This document shows, one piece after another, positions 33,301-45,900 of a stretch of DNA of 64,000 nt. Location: contig NC_053116.1 in NCBI RefSeq assembly GCF_010015445.1, positions 7,760,085-7,824,084 of the forward strand. The letters are read 5' to 3'. The notes below the pieces were generated by a model, which worked only from the letters and a program-made list of their open reading frames with translations, was not told the origin of the DNA and did not search any database. Source of the DNA: Perca fluviatilis. Lineage: Eukaryota; Chordata; Actinopteri; Perciformes; Percidae. Both the position numbers and the translations under genes were made by a program. How positions within the stretch are numbered: position 1 is the first letter of the stretch; the number at the start of each line of letters is the position of its first letter.

Positions 33301-36300
33301 TCTTGGCTCGCACCGAGCAAGGAAACCAAGGTAACAAAGTCATTCCTTCTTTAAGCAATTTCTGCTGCGGTTAAATGACCGAGTGCATACAATACTGTGT
33401 ATACATTCAGTTTCTGTCACTCTGCCAAAGAGCGTCTGCATGCAATTCTCGAGGTTCCTGAGCTGAAAATCTCGGCTGCGTGGAGGGAGCGAGGGGAGAC
33501 GTGAAGAAGAGGCCCTGGCTGTTGATTTTAAGTAGCCTGCACCTTAACCCAAGCATGGGAAGGCAAACCTCATACGCGCAGCTCTCTAACAAATAAGATT
33601 AATGGGAGCTGTGCTGGGGCGTGCACATTTCTGTGGTGTCCAACGCACAGCAGCCAAACCAGGCAGACCGCAGCGCTAGACCTCTGGGACTGGCATGGTG
33701 AGCCTCTGTGAACGACTGGCCTCGTCTGTCACTCAGCGCTGAGGCATCATCCGCAGACCCCGGCAGGACGTGCAGCGTCAACTGTTATTATTATTAATAT
33801 ATCCGAATTATAAACGGAATTTACAAAAAAGGGATACGGGGATTTGGGACTTGAAACATCAATTCGAAAAATGAACGGAATGTGCGGAGTGAACAAGAAA
33901 ATGTGTTATGATAGCTCGTTTGGAGGTCAACTGGAAGAAAGTATATAAACGTTCCTCTAAAAATAAAAACCATACACATTCCCTGGTGGAGAAAAAAAAA
34001 AAAAAAAAACATACGACGGAAAGTGACATTTGTGAGGCGTGTGAATCCTTCAGAGCAGCTGAAACCCCCTGTGAGAGAGATTAACAATGGGATGCTTTAG
34101 ACAAAAATAACGCTGATAAAAAAAGCCAGCAAACGGCTTCGGTCTGATAAGGAATAACAAGATCTCGACTTCGACAGTGGATTGTCAGATAAAGGGCCGG
34201 CAAACCTACGGTAGCTTGTATGGTGTACTATAACAACAACCACCTACCTAGCACGCCGCTGTTCTCATATCAGGGCAGCGGCATTTGATAGCTAATCTCT
34301 TAGCACTGATAGTAAGGGGTGCTGAGGCCTGGAATGGGAGCTGTGGGGGGTTTAGTGCAGATGCCTGTACAGATAATGTTCACAGGCCTGTCGTCACAAA
34401 CAACCAAGACGTAACATGTGTGGAAGCATAGGAAGATAAAGATAGCTAAACTTTTTTTTTTGTTTTTTTTTTTGGTTCATTGCTTAGAGAGATATTTAGA
34501 ATTCCTACAGAAATTGATGGAGATAAGATCCTTCTCCTCTTTCTGATGCTGTCACCGTCTGTTTACTCTGCTTCCTGTGCTTTTTTATCTGCCTGCAATC
34601 CTCCTTGATCTCGGTCCTCGGCACCTTAACATCCAGCTGAGACGGTGCCCTGTGATGTTTGCATCTAAAAAGCAGCAGATGGATGCTTTGGAGGAAGCCT
34701 ATCTGATCGGATTTATTTATTTCATCTAAAAAAAGACTTCAGGAGGAATTCCACACTCATAGAAGGAAATAACACACAGCCTACTTTCTAAGAAATACAA
34801 CTAGACAGAGGAGAAGAGAAAGAGAAAGAGAGAAAAGGGGCTTAAAATCTCACCAGCATGGTACGCCACCGAACCTCGGCTCCATCCTGGGTGTCTGTTC
34901 CTGGGGTAGTCCTGCACAGACACAAAACAGTTACACAGGCCACAAAAGCTACGTTCACACCGCAAGTCTTAACGCCTAAATCCGATTTTTTTTTGTTTGG
35001 CTGTTCACGTTACCTTTTAAAACGTGGCCTATATCAGATTCCAGTGTGAACTATTTGCGGTTTCTGCATGCGCAAAATAACAACGACATCAGACGCAGCA
35101 CGCTGCTGCACTAAAGTTAGGGAGGTTATGGAGGAAGCATTTTCACTTTTATTTCAAAATGTGTGTGCAATGGCAGCCGTAACATTAATGAGCAGGTGCT
35201 GAGGAGGAGAAGAATGAAGAGAAAGAGAGCCAAATTGGCTATTTTGGCCTTCTGCGGGGTTATGGCTGCAAATTCACTACAGAGGTCTGTGTGACCGGAC
35301 GACTCATTTGCACGTCAGGACCGCTACGGGCCTCCGCCAGAGTTTCCTCTGGCTTCGCCCTGCCCCAGGCATAGTTCACCATCTTTCGGGTCCTATCGTA
35401 CGCGCTCACGCTCCACCTCCCCGACGCTGCGCCCGACCCCGGAGGGACCGGGATCCCACCACAGCCGGCGCGCGCCGTCCCTCACTTTCATTGCGCCACG
35501 GGGCGACCCTCTGACTCGCGCGTGCGTTAAGACTCCTTGTTCCGTGTTTCAAGACGGGTCGGGTGGGTTGCCGACATCGCCGCAGACCCCTGACGCCCTT
35601 GAGGTGAGCCGATCCCCGTCCTGGAGACGCAACGCGGTTGGGGCGCACTGAGGACAGTCCTCCCCGGTTGACAGCCACACCGGGAGCCTCCCCTGCACAT
35701 AGAGAGGGCGTAGCGAGGGTTATTGAGGTAAAAGTCGCAACAAATCCGCCTTGGTTGTTTACACTGCGGCCGCATTGAAAAAAATCTGATCTGGGCTAGA
35801 TTTGAGTGTTCACACTACTTCTGAAGAAGTCTGACCTGGATTTGGGCCACTGCTGCCTGCAGTGTGAACGTAGCCAAATATACATTTTCACAGTCATGGA
35901 TATAACGGATTTAAACAACCAAGTCAAGTAAAAATTTTATTTATATAGCCGAATATCACAATTTTGCCCCACGGGGCTTTACGATCTGTTCAGCATATGA
36001 CACGCTTCATCTTTAGACCCTCAAATCAGATAAGGAAAAACCTAGAAGAAAAAAACAAAAAAAACAACTAACGGGGACAGGAGGAACGAATCGAGACCCC
36101 ACACCTCTACGGCACATGTTGAGAATTTGCTGATAACGCCCCCTGGAAATGAAAAATGAACCGAGAGATAGGCCTGTAGCAATTATTACGTAATTGTCCA
36201 ATCGCAATATTTTTTTAAAAGTAATCGCCGTTCCTTTGTTTAACCGCAATTAATTGCTAACATTAGCTAAGGTCCTGAGGTATGACTGTTGATGGTTTTG

Positions 36301-39300
36301 TCAATTTTATGTTAATTTAAGAACAAAATACCGTTTTTTTTAATGTTAATAAAGACATGTAGTTTACTTCGTAGGCTGTGTAGTTGTGTTATTATATTAT
36401 CTGGGTCACATGACATAATATATTGGACATTTACCATAACCAAAAGATGTATCCTGGAGGTCATTCAAAACTTGTTTTCATTTGAAAAATACATAAATAA
36501 CCTTTTTTTTAAATTATTTGACTGAAAGAGACAATTTTATTGTTAATGGCAATTATTCCTGAGACAATTAATTGTTCAGTAACATTTTGAATTGTTACAG
36601 CTCTACCGAGAGCTTCCAGACTAATTCCCATTTTTCGCAACTTGGTCAGGCAATGCCAGGATGCTGTCAGTCGACTCTAAATTATCAAGTAAAAAAGCCA
36701 GTAGCAGGTACAATGTGTTGTGACCAGTGCAGTTTAAAAATCATGGTACCAAATGTCAACATGTTAATGAGTGTGAGGATTCCTTTCCCACTCTGTTTTG
36801 GATACCGGTCTGAGTCTGAGGATGTGTTTGTCTCTCTCTATCTATCTGTCTGCATGTACAGTACACGTATGCCTTTCTCCAGGTTTCACCATGCCAACAG
36901 AAATAACTAGTGGGCCAACTTTAGGATTAGATCAGAGCATGACTCAGAGGTAATTACCAGAGATTTTTATCTGTCTTTTTGGCTGCACCTACATTACTGT
37001 AGAAACACATTACTGAAAAAGAGAGGAAGAAGGAGGAGGGCAAATTACATTATGCTCCTCTTTCATCTCTTACATCTTCTAAATGCTTTCTTGATCACAT
37101 TCTCTCTCAGGTGAACTTTCCCTACAGCATTTCCCTACAGCTACTATTAACAGAGAGAGAAAAAAAAGGCAACCTTTCAATTTCATCTTGTCTAAAGAAA
37201 GAATCTAAAATATGACCAGGATAACGTCCAAAACAGAAAATGTGCTTCCATGCAAACAAAAGAAACAGTCCACTGATGACTGATGCAGAGACTAAAGAGG
37301 CGATACGTTACTCTAGAACAAAACAGGGTCCGTTGAAATTATTACTATTAGCACCTGTGTGCAGAAACGAGTAACGGGAACACTGCGGACAGTCGGCTCG
37401 GTCTGGCCAGGCAGACAAGAGCGCAGCATTCTGAGGACAGGACATCAGGGAAACATCAACGATCCTGTCTGACAACCCCATTGGGGCTCGAGGAACAGGA
37501 AATTGAGATGGATGGGTGGAAAGTGAGAGCGAGAGATAGAGCGAGGGAAAAGGACAGAGTGAGAAATCAGCAGAGGAAGACAGAGAGACATGGAGGAATG
37601 CAGCTACTCCTCCAAGCCTGAAGCCCCTTGATCTGCCAAGTCTGCTCCTCTTCCCCCTCGTCTCAACCACAAGCCCAAGGATTCCTCTGGCTGGCTGGCA
37701 TCTGGGCTGAATATCCACGAGGAGGAGAGGAACGTCTGGGTGTTCCGCTCCCTGATTGATGATCCACAGACTCGGATCTGATCAGCGATTTGGAGGAACG
37801 CTCTGAAATAAGACAACATTAGGAACGGCTAAACAAATAACGGGTGGATTTATAGCGCTTTAATGGAAACCGCAGACTTGTGTCTGATGAATGGATCAAC
37901 GGTCAAATGCCGTCTTCCCGGGTAATTGTTGTGTCCATCATCTCTAATTCAAAACATCTATTTAGTGCTCTATACATCAAATAAATATGGTGGGTTAGTG
38001 GGAAAAACTGAAGCAGCACTGCCTTCTCTACACACTGAGATTGAGGCTTTATAATTGTACAGCATTACAGTATCTCAATATTACAGTATATCCTATTTAC
38101 GAAGTCGCTCAGTCGACTACTTTGGTCCAGACTGAAATACCTAGGGGTGGGTATCGTTCAAAAATGTTGATACCGGTACCGATACCGTGACTTCGATACC
38201 GGTTCCTTAACGATACTTTTTTCAATATCAATTTTATAAAACTAAAATAAATGACAACATTACGCCACAAATCTTTTCATTTATTTTTCAGCTCCTACTA
38301 CGTGAGCCCCGTCCCTGTGTAACGTCGAGTTTTTCCTGCGTGTCTCTACGACGTGTAACGTCAGACAGCCAGTCACAGACATTATTAGATCTTGGTAGAA
38401 GCATGCTGCGTGCCTACTGGCTCACAGGCGCTGATGAGATTTACTGCTTAGGCATTGCAATTGGGTATTGAATGACGAGGCATTTTTCGATACTCGATAC
38501 TTAAGAGGCAATTCGGTCTGTGCCTAAAAATTATTGAATTAGGTACCTAGCCCCAGAAATACCTCAACAACTAATGGATGGATTGCAATACTATTTCATA
38601 CAGACATTAATGGCTCCCAGAGCCAAACATTTGGGTCAGTTTAAACTCCAGCAACATCCATCATACTATTTGAAAATACAAAAATGTTATTTAAAGGTCC
38701 CATGACATGGTGCTCTTTGGATGCTTTTATATAGGCCTTAGTGGTCCCCTAACACTGTATCTGAAGTCTCTTTCCCAAAATTCAGCCTTGGTGCAGAATT
38801 ACAGCCACTACAGCCAGTCCCACAATGAGCTTTCCTTAGTATGCAAGGTGGAGGGTGTGGCCTTGACCAACTGCCACTTTGCTCGTTTGAAAGCCATGAT
38901 GTCTCTCTCTCTCTCATGGGTGGGGCAAATTCTCTGGGCGGGCAAAGCAGAGAAAGGGGAGGTAACCTTGCTCCTTATGACCTCATAAGGAGAAGATTCC
39001 AGATCGGCCCATCTGAGCTTTCATTTTCTCAAAGGCATAGCAGGATACCCAGGGCTCGGTTTACACCTATCACCATTTCTAACCACTGGGGGACCATAGG
39101 CAGGCTGGGGGAACTCATATTAATGTTAAAAAACCTCATAAAGTGAAATTTTCATGCCATGGGACCTTTAAGCTAAGAAGCCAAAAAGCCATATTCCGTC
39201 AGGCCCCGATTATCGCGGGATACCAATGTCCTCCCAATAAATCAGTGCATCCCAAATTGTTTATAAAAATAACTAAAAACTTTCACAGATCTGGCATCGT

Positions 39301-39843
39301 CATTATTGTAAACCGCATATGTGCCATGCGAGACAGCTTGACACGTGTAGCAACAGTAACTTAACTACTGAAAAAAAATCAACTGGCAACAAACACATTT
39401 TTGTCTACAAACGTATTTGACAAACTGCAGCTGCTACAGCGCGATTCAAGAAAACAGAAACACCCTCAAAAACATCATGTTATCTTTTCTTCACCAAGAG
39501 GTTTGCATTCATTGTGGTAGATAGGGGGGGGGAAGAATGTCATACAGAATGTGTAAGTAAACAATTTGACGGTGTAAAAATAAGATTTCAATCTTCAGAC
39601 TCTTCAGTGTAAAAACAACGATTTTTTTTTTTTCTTCAGCCATGAATTCTGTGAAGCACAGATCATATTGTTTTGTGGGACTTGAAACAGCTTTCCCTCT
39701 GATAAAAGAAACATTCCAACCTATTGTGGTTTGGAATTACAACAGTTAATGCTCCGATTTTTTTGTTTTTCAATCAGTGGTGGCGCCACTAAATTACACC
39801 TACACTCCTTCTCCATCAACATATAATGGAATGCATTTGAGAG

Positions 39844-39922
<79 letters not shown>

Positions 39923-42900
39923 AGAACCATGTTAACCAGCTGGTCCACTCTCACATACTGGAAAACTTTCCAAACATGGTCACTACCCCCCATTGGCCTG
40001 CAGAAGCCATCATTGAAATGCAAGCTGCCTCTAAGAACAACAAACACCAGCGTTGTGTCAACAGCATGGCCGAGCAAAGCCCCCGCGGTATCAGATCCAC
40101 AGCTGATACACCGGTGTCATCAGAGCAGCCTGCATTTCCACACGGTGGCAGAGTAAACAAGTCTGAAAGCCTAAGAGCGGAAAGGTGCGGGCCGAGTGTG
40201 GGGAACCGTGTGGAAGCAGATACCCATCATCTGCAGCAACCTATCACACTGGCATATCGCAGAGCGGTCGAAAAAGAGGACTTCCCGCAGATGTGAGTGT
40301 ATGGATACAGTTTGTATGGAGGGAAAGTAGTGCGTTTCTGTTTGTACGTGCCCACACAACGTCGGCTATAGGGGTTTGGCAGAGACTGTGTAGGGAACTA
40401 ATGCAGGTCTGTTTGTATAACCTTGTGTCATCAGGCTAAAACCCCCAGCTCCCCACACGATGACAGAAAGCGTCTGACATCAGTAAAGACAACAACAGCC
40501 CGTGTATGCGTTTGGGCATGTTCAGCACTTTTTATGGATGCAAGTGCATATGCAAATGTTTTCTTGATGCAAACAGATAAAACTGAGCAGGTTTGTTGTC
40601 TTATTGAAATAAGTGGCCGAAAAAGTGACATGACACAGTGCACACATAGTGTTGAGCTTAGCAGTGCTCTACTCCTATTGTGTCCCCAACAACACATTGG
40701 ATCTGTCCCTTTCGGGTAACCTTTTAGGGTCGTCACTATGGCAGGTACTGGACTGGTTTACCGGGTATAAAGCCTGACATCCGGTACCGGATGAACCTCC
40801 CCTTACGCTATCTCCGCTGTCTTTTGCAGGGGTACCGTCACAGCGTCCGGGGGCTTAGAGCCCCCCAGGGTGGTTGTGATTGGTTTAAAGAAATGCCAGC
40901 AAGCCAGAACGTCTTTTTACCCTATCCCAAAAATGGTAATTCTTGCAGCCAGACCATACCATTGCCGACACAGCGCTGTGGAGGTCTGGCAGTGCAAGAC
41001 TACTCAGGCACTATCTGCAGACAATAACCAAGGTCCAACTCTGATTAGAAGACTACAGCTTAGGTTCCTGCCCAAACTCCCTGCTTCAGAGCTGGTACTG
41101 TCAAATGGCCCTAAACTATTGGGGATGATTTTGAAGGAATGGTCAAACGTCAACCTTGAGACCGCTGCAAAAGTACATATTTCCCACTGCTAGAAAACAC
41201 TTGTTAGTACCATTCATTTAACGACCTGGGAGCGGAATCTCATTTGGGGGCAGAGGAAACAAGTTGTCAACACAACATGCCAAGTTTGAAATTGATATAG
41301 AGAACCATATTTCCTTCAGGAGTCACTACCAACTCACGAGAGACATAACTGTCTCTTTAAGCTGCTAAATGCTCCACTATGTTCACCAGCTAGCGTCCAA
41401 CTGTGTCTGTCTGCTGTTTGGTGATGAGCAGGAAGTGTTGAGTCAGGTTGTAGAGCCTTTTCACTGAAAACCGCTGCTTGCTGTGGGCGAAAATGACGCC
41501 ATGGGAGCGGGGACAGTGCCCAAAACAGTAAAGTTGTGGGGTGGACAGCTAAGCAATAATATAATACTATAATAGGTCTACAGCACATGCTAGGGACTCT
41601 GTGACGCTGTACAGTACATAACTAAATGTGTCAACATAATGTCAACATTAGAGCTACACTGATAAATCTGTGGGGCCGACTCCCTACACCCTTCCACCCA
41701 GTCACCAAGTAACAAGACACTGGAGTACAGAAACACCACTATACGTTAGCGTTAGGTTAGAAGCCGTCTTCATTGCATAGTTTAACCGACCGACCTGGTC
41801 ATCCATAGAGCCACACCAGCAAGGTATCTTGCCTCTCTGCCATTTGCAATCGCCCTTTCCACTTCTGCTTTCCAACGTTCATTCAATCATCAACAAGAAA
41901 TAACAATAAATTATGGAGATAATGATCACTTTGGTGGTGTTGTCTCGTGTACAATCGTCAGTTCTTCGGATGCAGTGGAAACACAAAATCTGTGTGCCAA
42001 TATGCTAAAGGAACAGATTCTGTCCCTGCACAGAGGTCCTGTGGCTGATTGCTCCTCTTAAGTAGGGCTGCAACTACCAATTATTTTCATGACCAAACCC
42101 ATAAAATTCTCACATTAGTGAATCGGGGCAACAGCAAACGTAACGTGGCAACCGAAAAAAAGTTTAAAAATAGCAGATCATTTTCTGTCGATCGACTAAT
42201 CGAATAACTAAATTGTTGCCGTTCTAAACGCAAGTTACACCGACCAAGTACCTCACACATTATTCTGCTGGTGGTCTGCATCTTCCAGATCAGAGGCCTT
42301 GGCACAGTGAGTGGTCCTTTGTTTTATCCTAAATTGACCCTCTTAGAATAAACAGGTCCACAGGAGCGGCACTGAAAAACGGTTAGTAGGACTGCTGCAT
42401 CACAAGAGGAAGAGGAAGAGCGCTGTTCCCAGGACCGGGTCCCGGGGCATACCAGGACAGAGGAAACGCTGCCATTCCAGTCTCCTGAGCAGTTTTATTG
42501 CTTCTTTGTGTTCAATAGCGTGTGTGGCTTTATTAACGTGTTATGTACATGAACAGACAGTAAGTCAATACACTCGTCTGACACAGAGGGGTCATGGGTG
42601 ATCTGAGAAAACCATTCAGACACTGATGACTTCTGAATCATATCCATCTCTTCGGTCCTCCATCACGACTAGGACACCCATCCATCCACGTTCCCATTTC
42701 CAACCCTTCTCTCCTACCTCCTTCTTCACTTCCCTGTCCTAACACAGGGTCATGATCTTTTTCTTTTGTAGGATTCTGTTTGTTTTTCAGGACATGAGGG
42801 TTTTCCTGCTTTTTTTCCTGTGTTTTCTTATATTCCGAATAGCTTCCCTTGATTTTTCTACCTCCCGACTTTCACGCTCCCATCTACCCTCTACACCCCT

Positions 42901-45900
42901 TCCACCCCATAACTAAGCCTAGATCTCTCTTTGTCCCACAGCCTAGCAACCGCTGTGTGTACCGGATGAAAAACAACCGTGCTACCAAGCATATGCATGC
43001 TGTACATTCATAGAGACCCTTATCTTCAGAGGAATGAGAGCGAGAAAGCAAGAGGTCATGTCAGGGCCAGGAATTGCAGTGGGGTCAAAACAGATCTTAG
43101 ATTATGAACACGCAAAAAAAACAACACATACCTTGCATACAAAACTTTCACACTCATCACATGTACATATTCCCTGCCAAACTTTTTAAAACCAGCTAAT
43201 TTAAACATCTCAAACCTCGACTTTCCCTTTATTTGGCATTTTCGCATTGGGATTTTGGCAAGAATTAAAACAATGTGCAGGGAAATGGGACAGTGTTTGG
43301 AAGGTGTGATGTTTACCATGCGTGTGTGCAACTGAGGCTGATGGGAATGCCATCCTTTTTGCAGGTATTTGGCGCTAGAGGAAACATTGAACATTGGGGA
43401 CATTGAATGTCTGAACATTCTACTTCATGGATTGGCACCAAATTTTGTACAGATACTTCACTGGATAATTGAAAACTGCTGACGGTGCTGGATGTAAAGT
43501 CAGAGGATCACCAAAGTATGCTTCGTCATCTGGGGACTATGAACGTATGTACAAACTTTCACACCAATCCATCCAATATTTGTTATGATATTTCAGTCGG
43601 GACCAAAGTGTTCTTGAGAGGTTATCGGCGACAGCGGATGTTGAGATGGGAAGAGAGGGCGATTTGGCAAAGGGGACGAAAGAGATTTGTAAAGTGAAGA
43701 AGATTGAGTACAAGGTTGAGCCTGAAGTCAGCAACCACAATATACAGCAAACGAGAGAGACAGAAAGGCAGAATCTGGCAGTCTGTGGGGCATTAATGGG
43801 TGGATTTGTGTTTATATTCAGGCCTCCTTACCCGGGACGTTGTGTGAAAAAGACCAGCATGCAAACTTGCGACTGCTGTTGAGTAAACAGTCATTACCCA
43901 AGCCCTTCAATTTGCTACTTTATCACCTCTCCTGGACTTAAGCTTAATGTCTTTATAATGAAACCCAGATGCAGAGAGAGAAGTAGTGGAGCAAAAAGAA
44001 AGGAGAGAGGAACTCTGAGGAGGTAATGGGACAGGAGTTATCACCACTCAACTTCTTCCCTTATGGTAGCATCGTGAGTGTGTGTGTTGAGAGCGTGTGT
44101 GTGCACAATTTAGCTCCATCGGAGGGTATACTAGTTTTCTCTCTCAATTCACAGAAAAATAATTCAGTGCATATAAGAGATGTAGATTTGTGATTTAAAA
44201 GCGTAAAAGTTTAAAATTCACTTTTTTGCTGAGAAATCAGTATAAATCTCCCTGCTGATTATTTTTTGAATTGTGTACGCTACCAAAAATGAGACATTCA
44301 AGTTTTTGTGCAGAGACAGCACAAACGCATGTTCTTCAGAGGGTGCCTAGTGTCAGTACGATCATTTGTGTTGGCAGGCACACAAAAAAATTATTCTTGA
44401 TAGTCATAATTTCTACAGCCAGAGGGCACAGTTCCATCTGTGATTTCAGCACGGTACATTAGTTACTCTGATCTCCGTGATTCAAATCATGACAGACTAC
44501 CCCACGTGTTACAAGTAGGGATAGGCCGTTTTTTGGCATTTTGCAGATCATCTGCATCAGCGTTTTATTTGCCTGATAACCGAAAAAGTTAATGAATTTA
44601 AAAAGTGTTTGACTTAATGTCCCGCCCACAATACTATCTGACTCTCTGTTACTGGGTATTACGTTGAAAGTGTTTTGTTCTAATTTATTAAATAATTGCT
44701 AAAAGCATTTACACTTCGTTTTGTGTTGGAGTTGTAACATTCCAAAATCATTTTGACTTAAAGATTTTCATTTTCACTGTAAATGTATATCAGTTCCAAA
44801 CATGGGTTATCGGTTTCAATAACTACCAATAATCGGTATCAGCCTTGAAAAAACAGTATCGGTCGATCCCTGGTTACAAGACTACCCGCCTAAGTGAGTT
44901 TCAACCAGAGCTGAACCGATATGGGATTTCAGAGACCAATAACTATTTCAGAGAGGAAAAATTCACCAATTACCGATATGGCGGCCGATATAGTGATTGT
45001 TTGAGCTGGAGTAAAAATAGACTATGACTATGCAAAGGTACACAGAAGGCTGCTTTCCTAAACAAATAACTTTATAAAAGAACATTTAACATTATGCATA
45101 TAATTAAATAGAAAGACATTGTCAACTAATTCTAGAAATGAACACTAAGAAAATAAAGAAATATTTTCTGAGGCCTATGGTTAACTGCTCCTCAGATCTC
45201 TGCAGGGTAAATCCAGACAGCTAGCTAGACTATCTGTCCAATCGGAGTTTTCTGTTGCACGACTAAAACAACCTTTGAACGTACACATGTTCCACCAAAA
45301 CAAGTTCCGTCCCGAGGCTATTTTGCAGAGGCACCGTTGTTCCGGCCGGTGCTTAGCACCGCCCAAGACGATTGTGATTGGTTTAAAAGAAATGACAATA
45401 AACCAGAGCATGTGTTCTCCCATCCCGGAATGCTGTGTGGACTAGCCAGCCCCTCCTCCACCGCGCTGTGGAGGAAGGTCTGGCAATGCGAGACTATCAT
45501 TTCTTCCACTTTCCACGTGAGGACAAACACAACAGCACAATGGTACTCCCAAAAATAATAAATTCTATGTGAGTGAAGAAACATTTTGTACCGACCTTCG
45601 AAGGATAACTATCCTACGTGCTCCTGTCAGTAGTGCACCACGGATATTGATAGCATGTCTTCTTAGCAACAACGGCTCTCACTCAACACCTGCCAAGGGA
45701 AATGCCCACCCAGAAGCGGTTTCCACAAATATGTCCAAAAAAGGTTTTATCCTCTTTTGAAAAAAAATGGAAAAATATGCACAGTAGCCGCAGCATTATA
45801 GTTTAATTTTCCTTGAACAGAAAGTTGAACTTTAAGGGTGGAATATGTGCAACGCTGCCATCGCCAGAGCGGTGGTTTGGCAAGCAACATATCTATGAAG

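Larger units (their letters stand above)
26517..34853 (-). other. spryd3 intron between exons at 34.9 and 26.5 kb
   Basis: 8.3 kb of non-coding DNA with two SINEs, copies of a degenerate ATTAGT/GATTAATC-rich repeat (27300-27600, 29120-29340, 31260-31500), homopolymer C and A runs, and long stretches at 28.5-28.9, 30.4-30.9 and 32.4-34.7 kb that look single-copy. No exon was found. Confidence 0.7.

Noticed and set aside
35308..35775. ORFs in the GC-rich block at 35.3-35.8 kb, or a CpG-island promoter
   Set aside because: The block is antisense 28S rRNA, which explains the composition.
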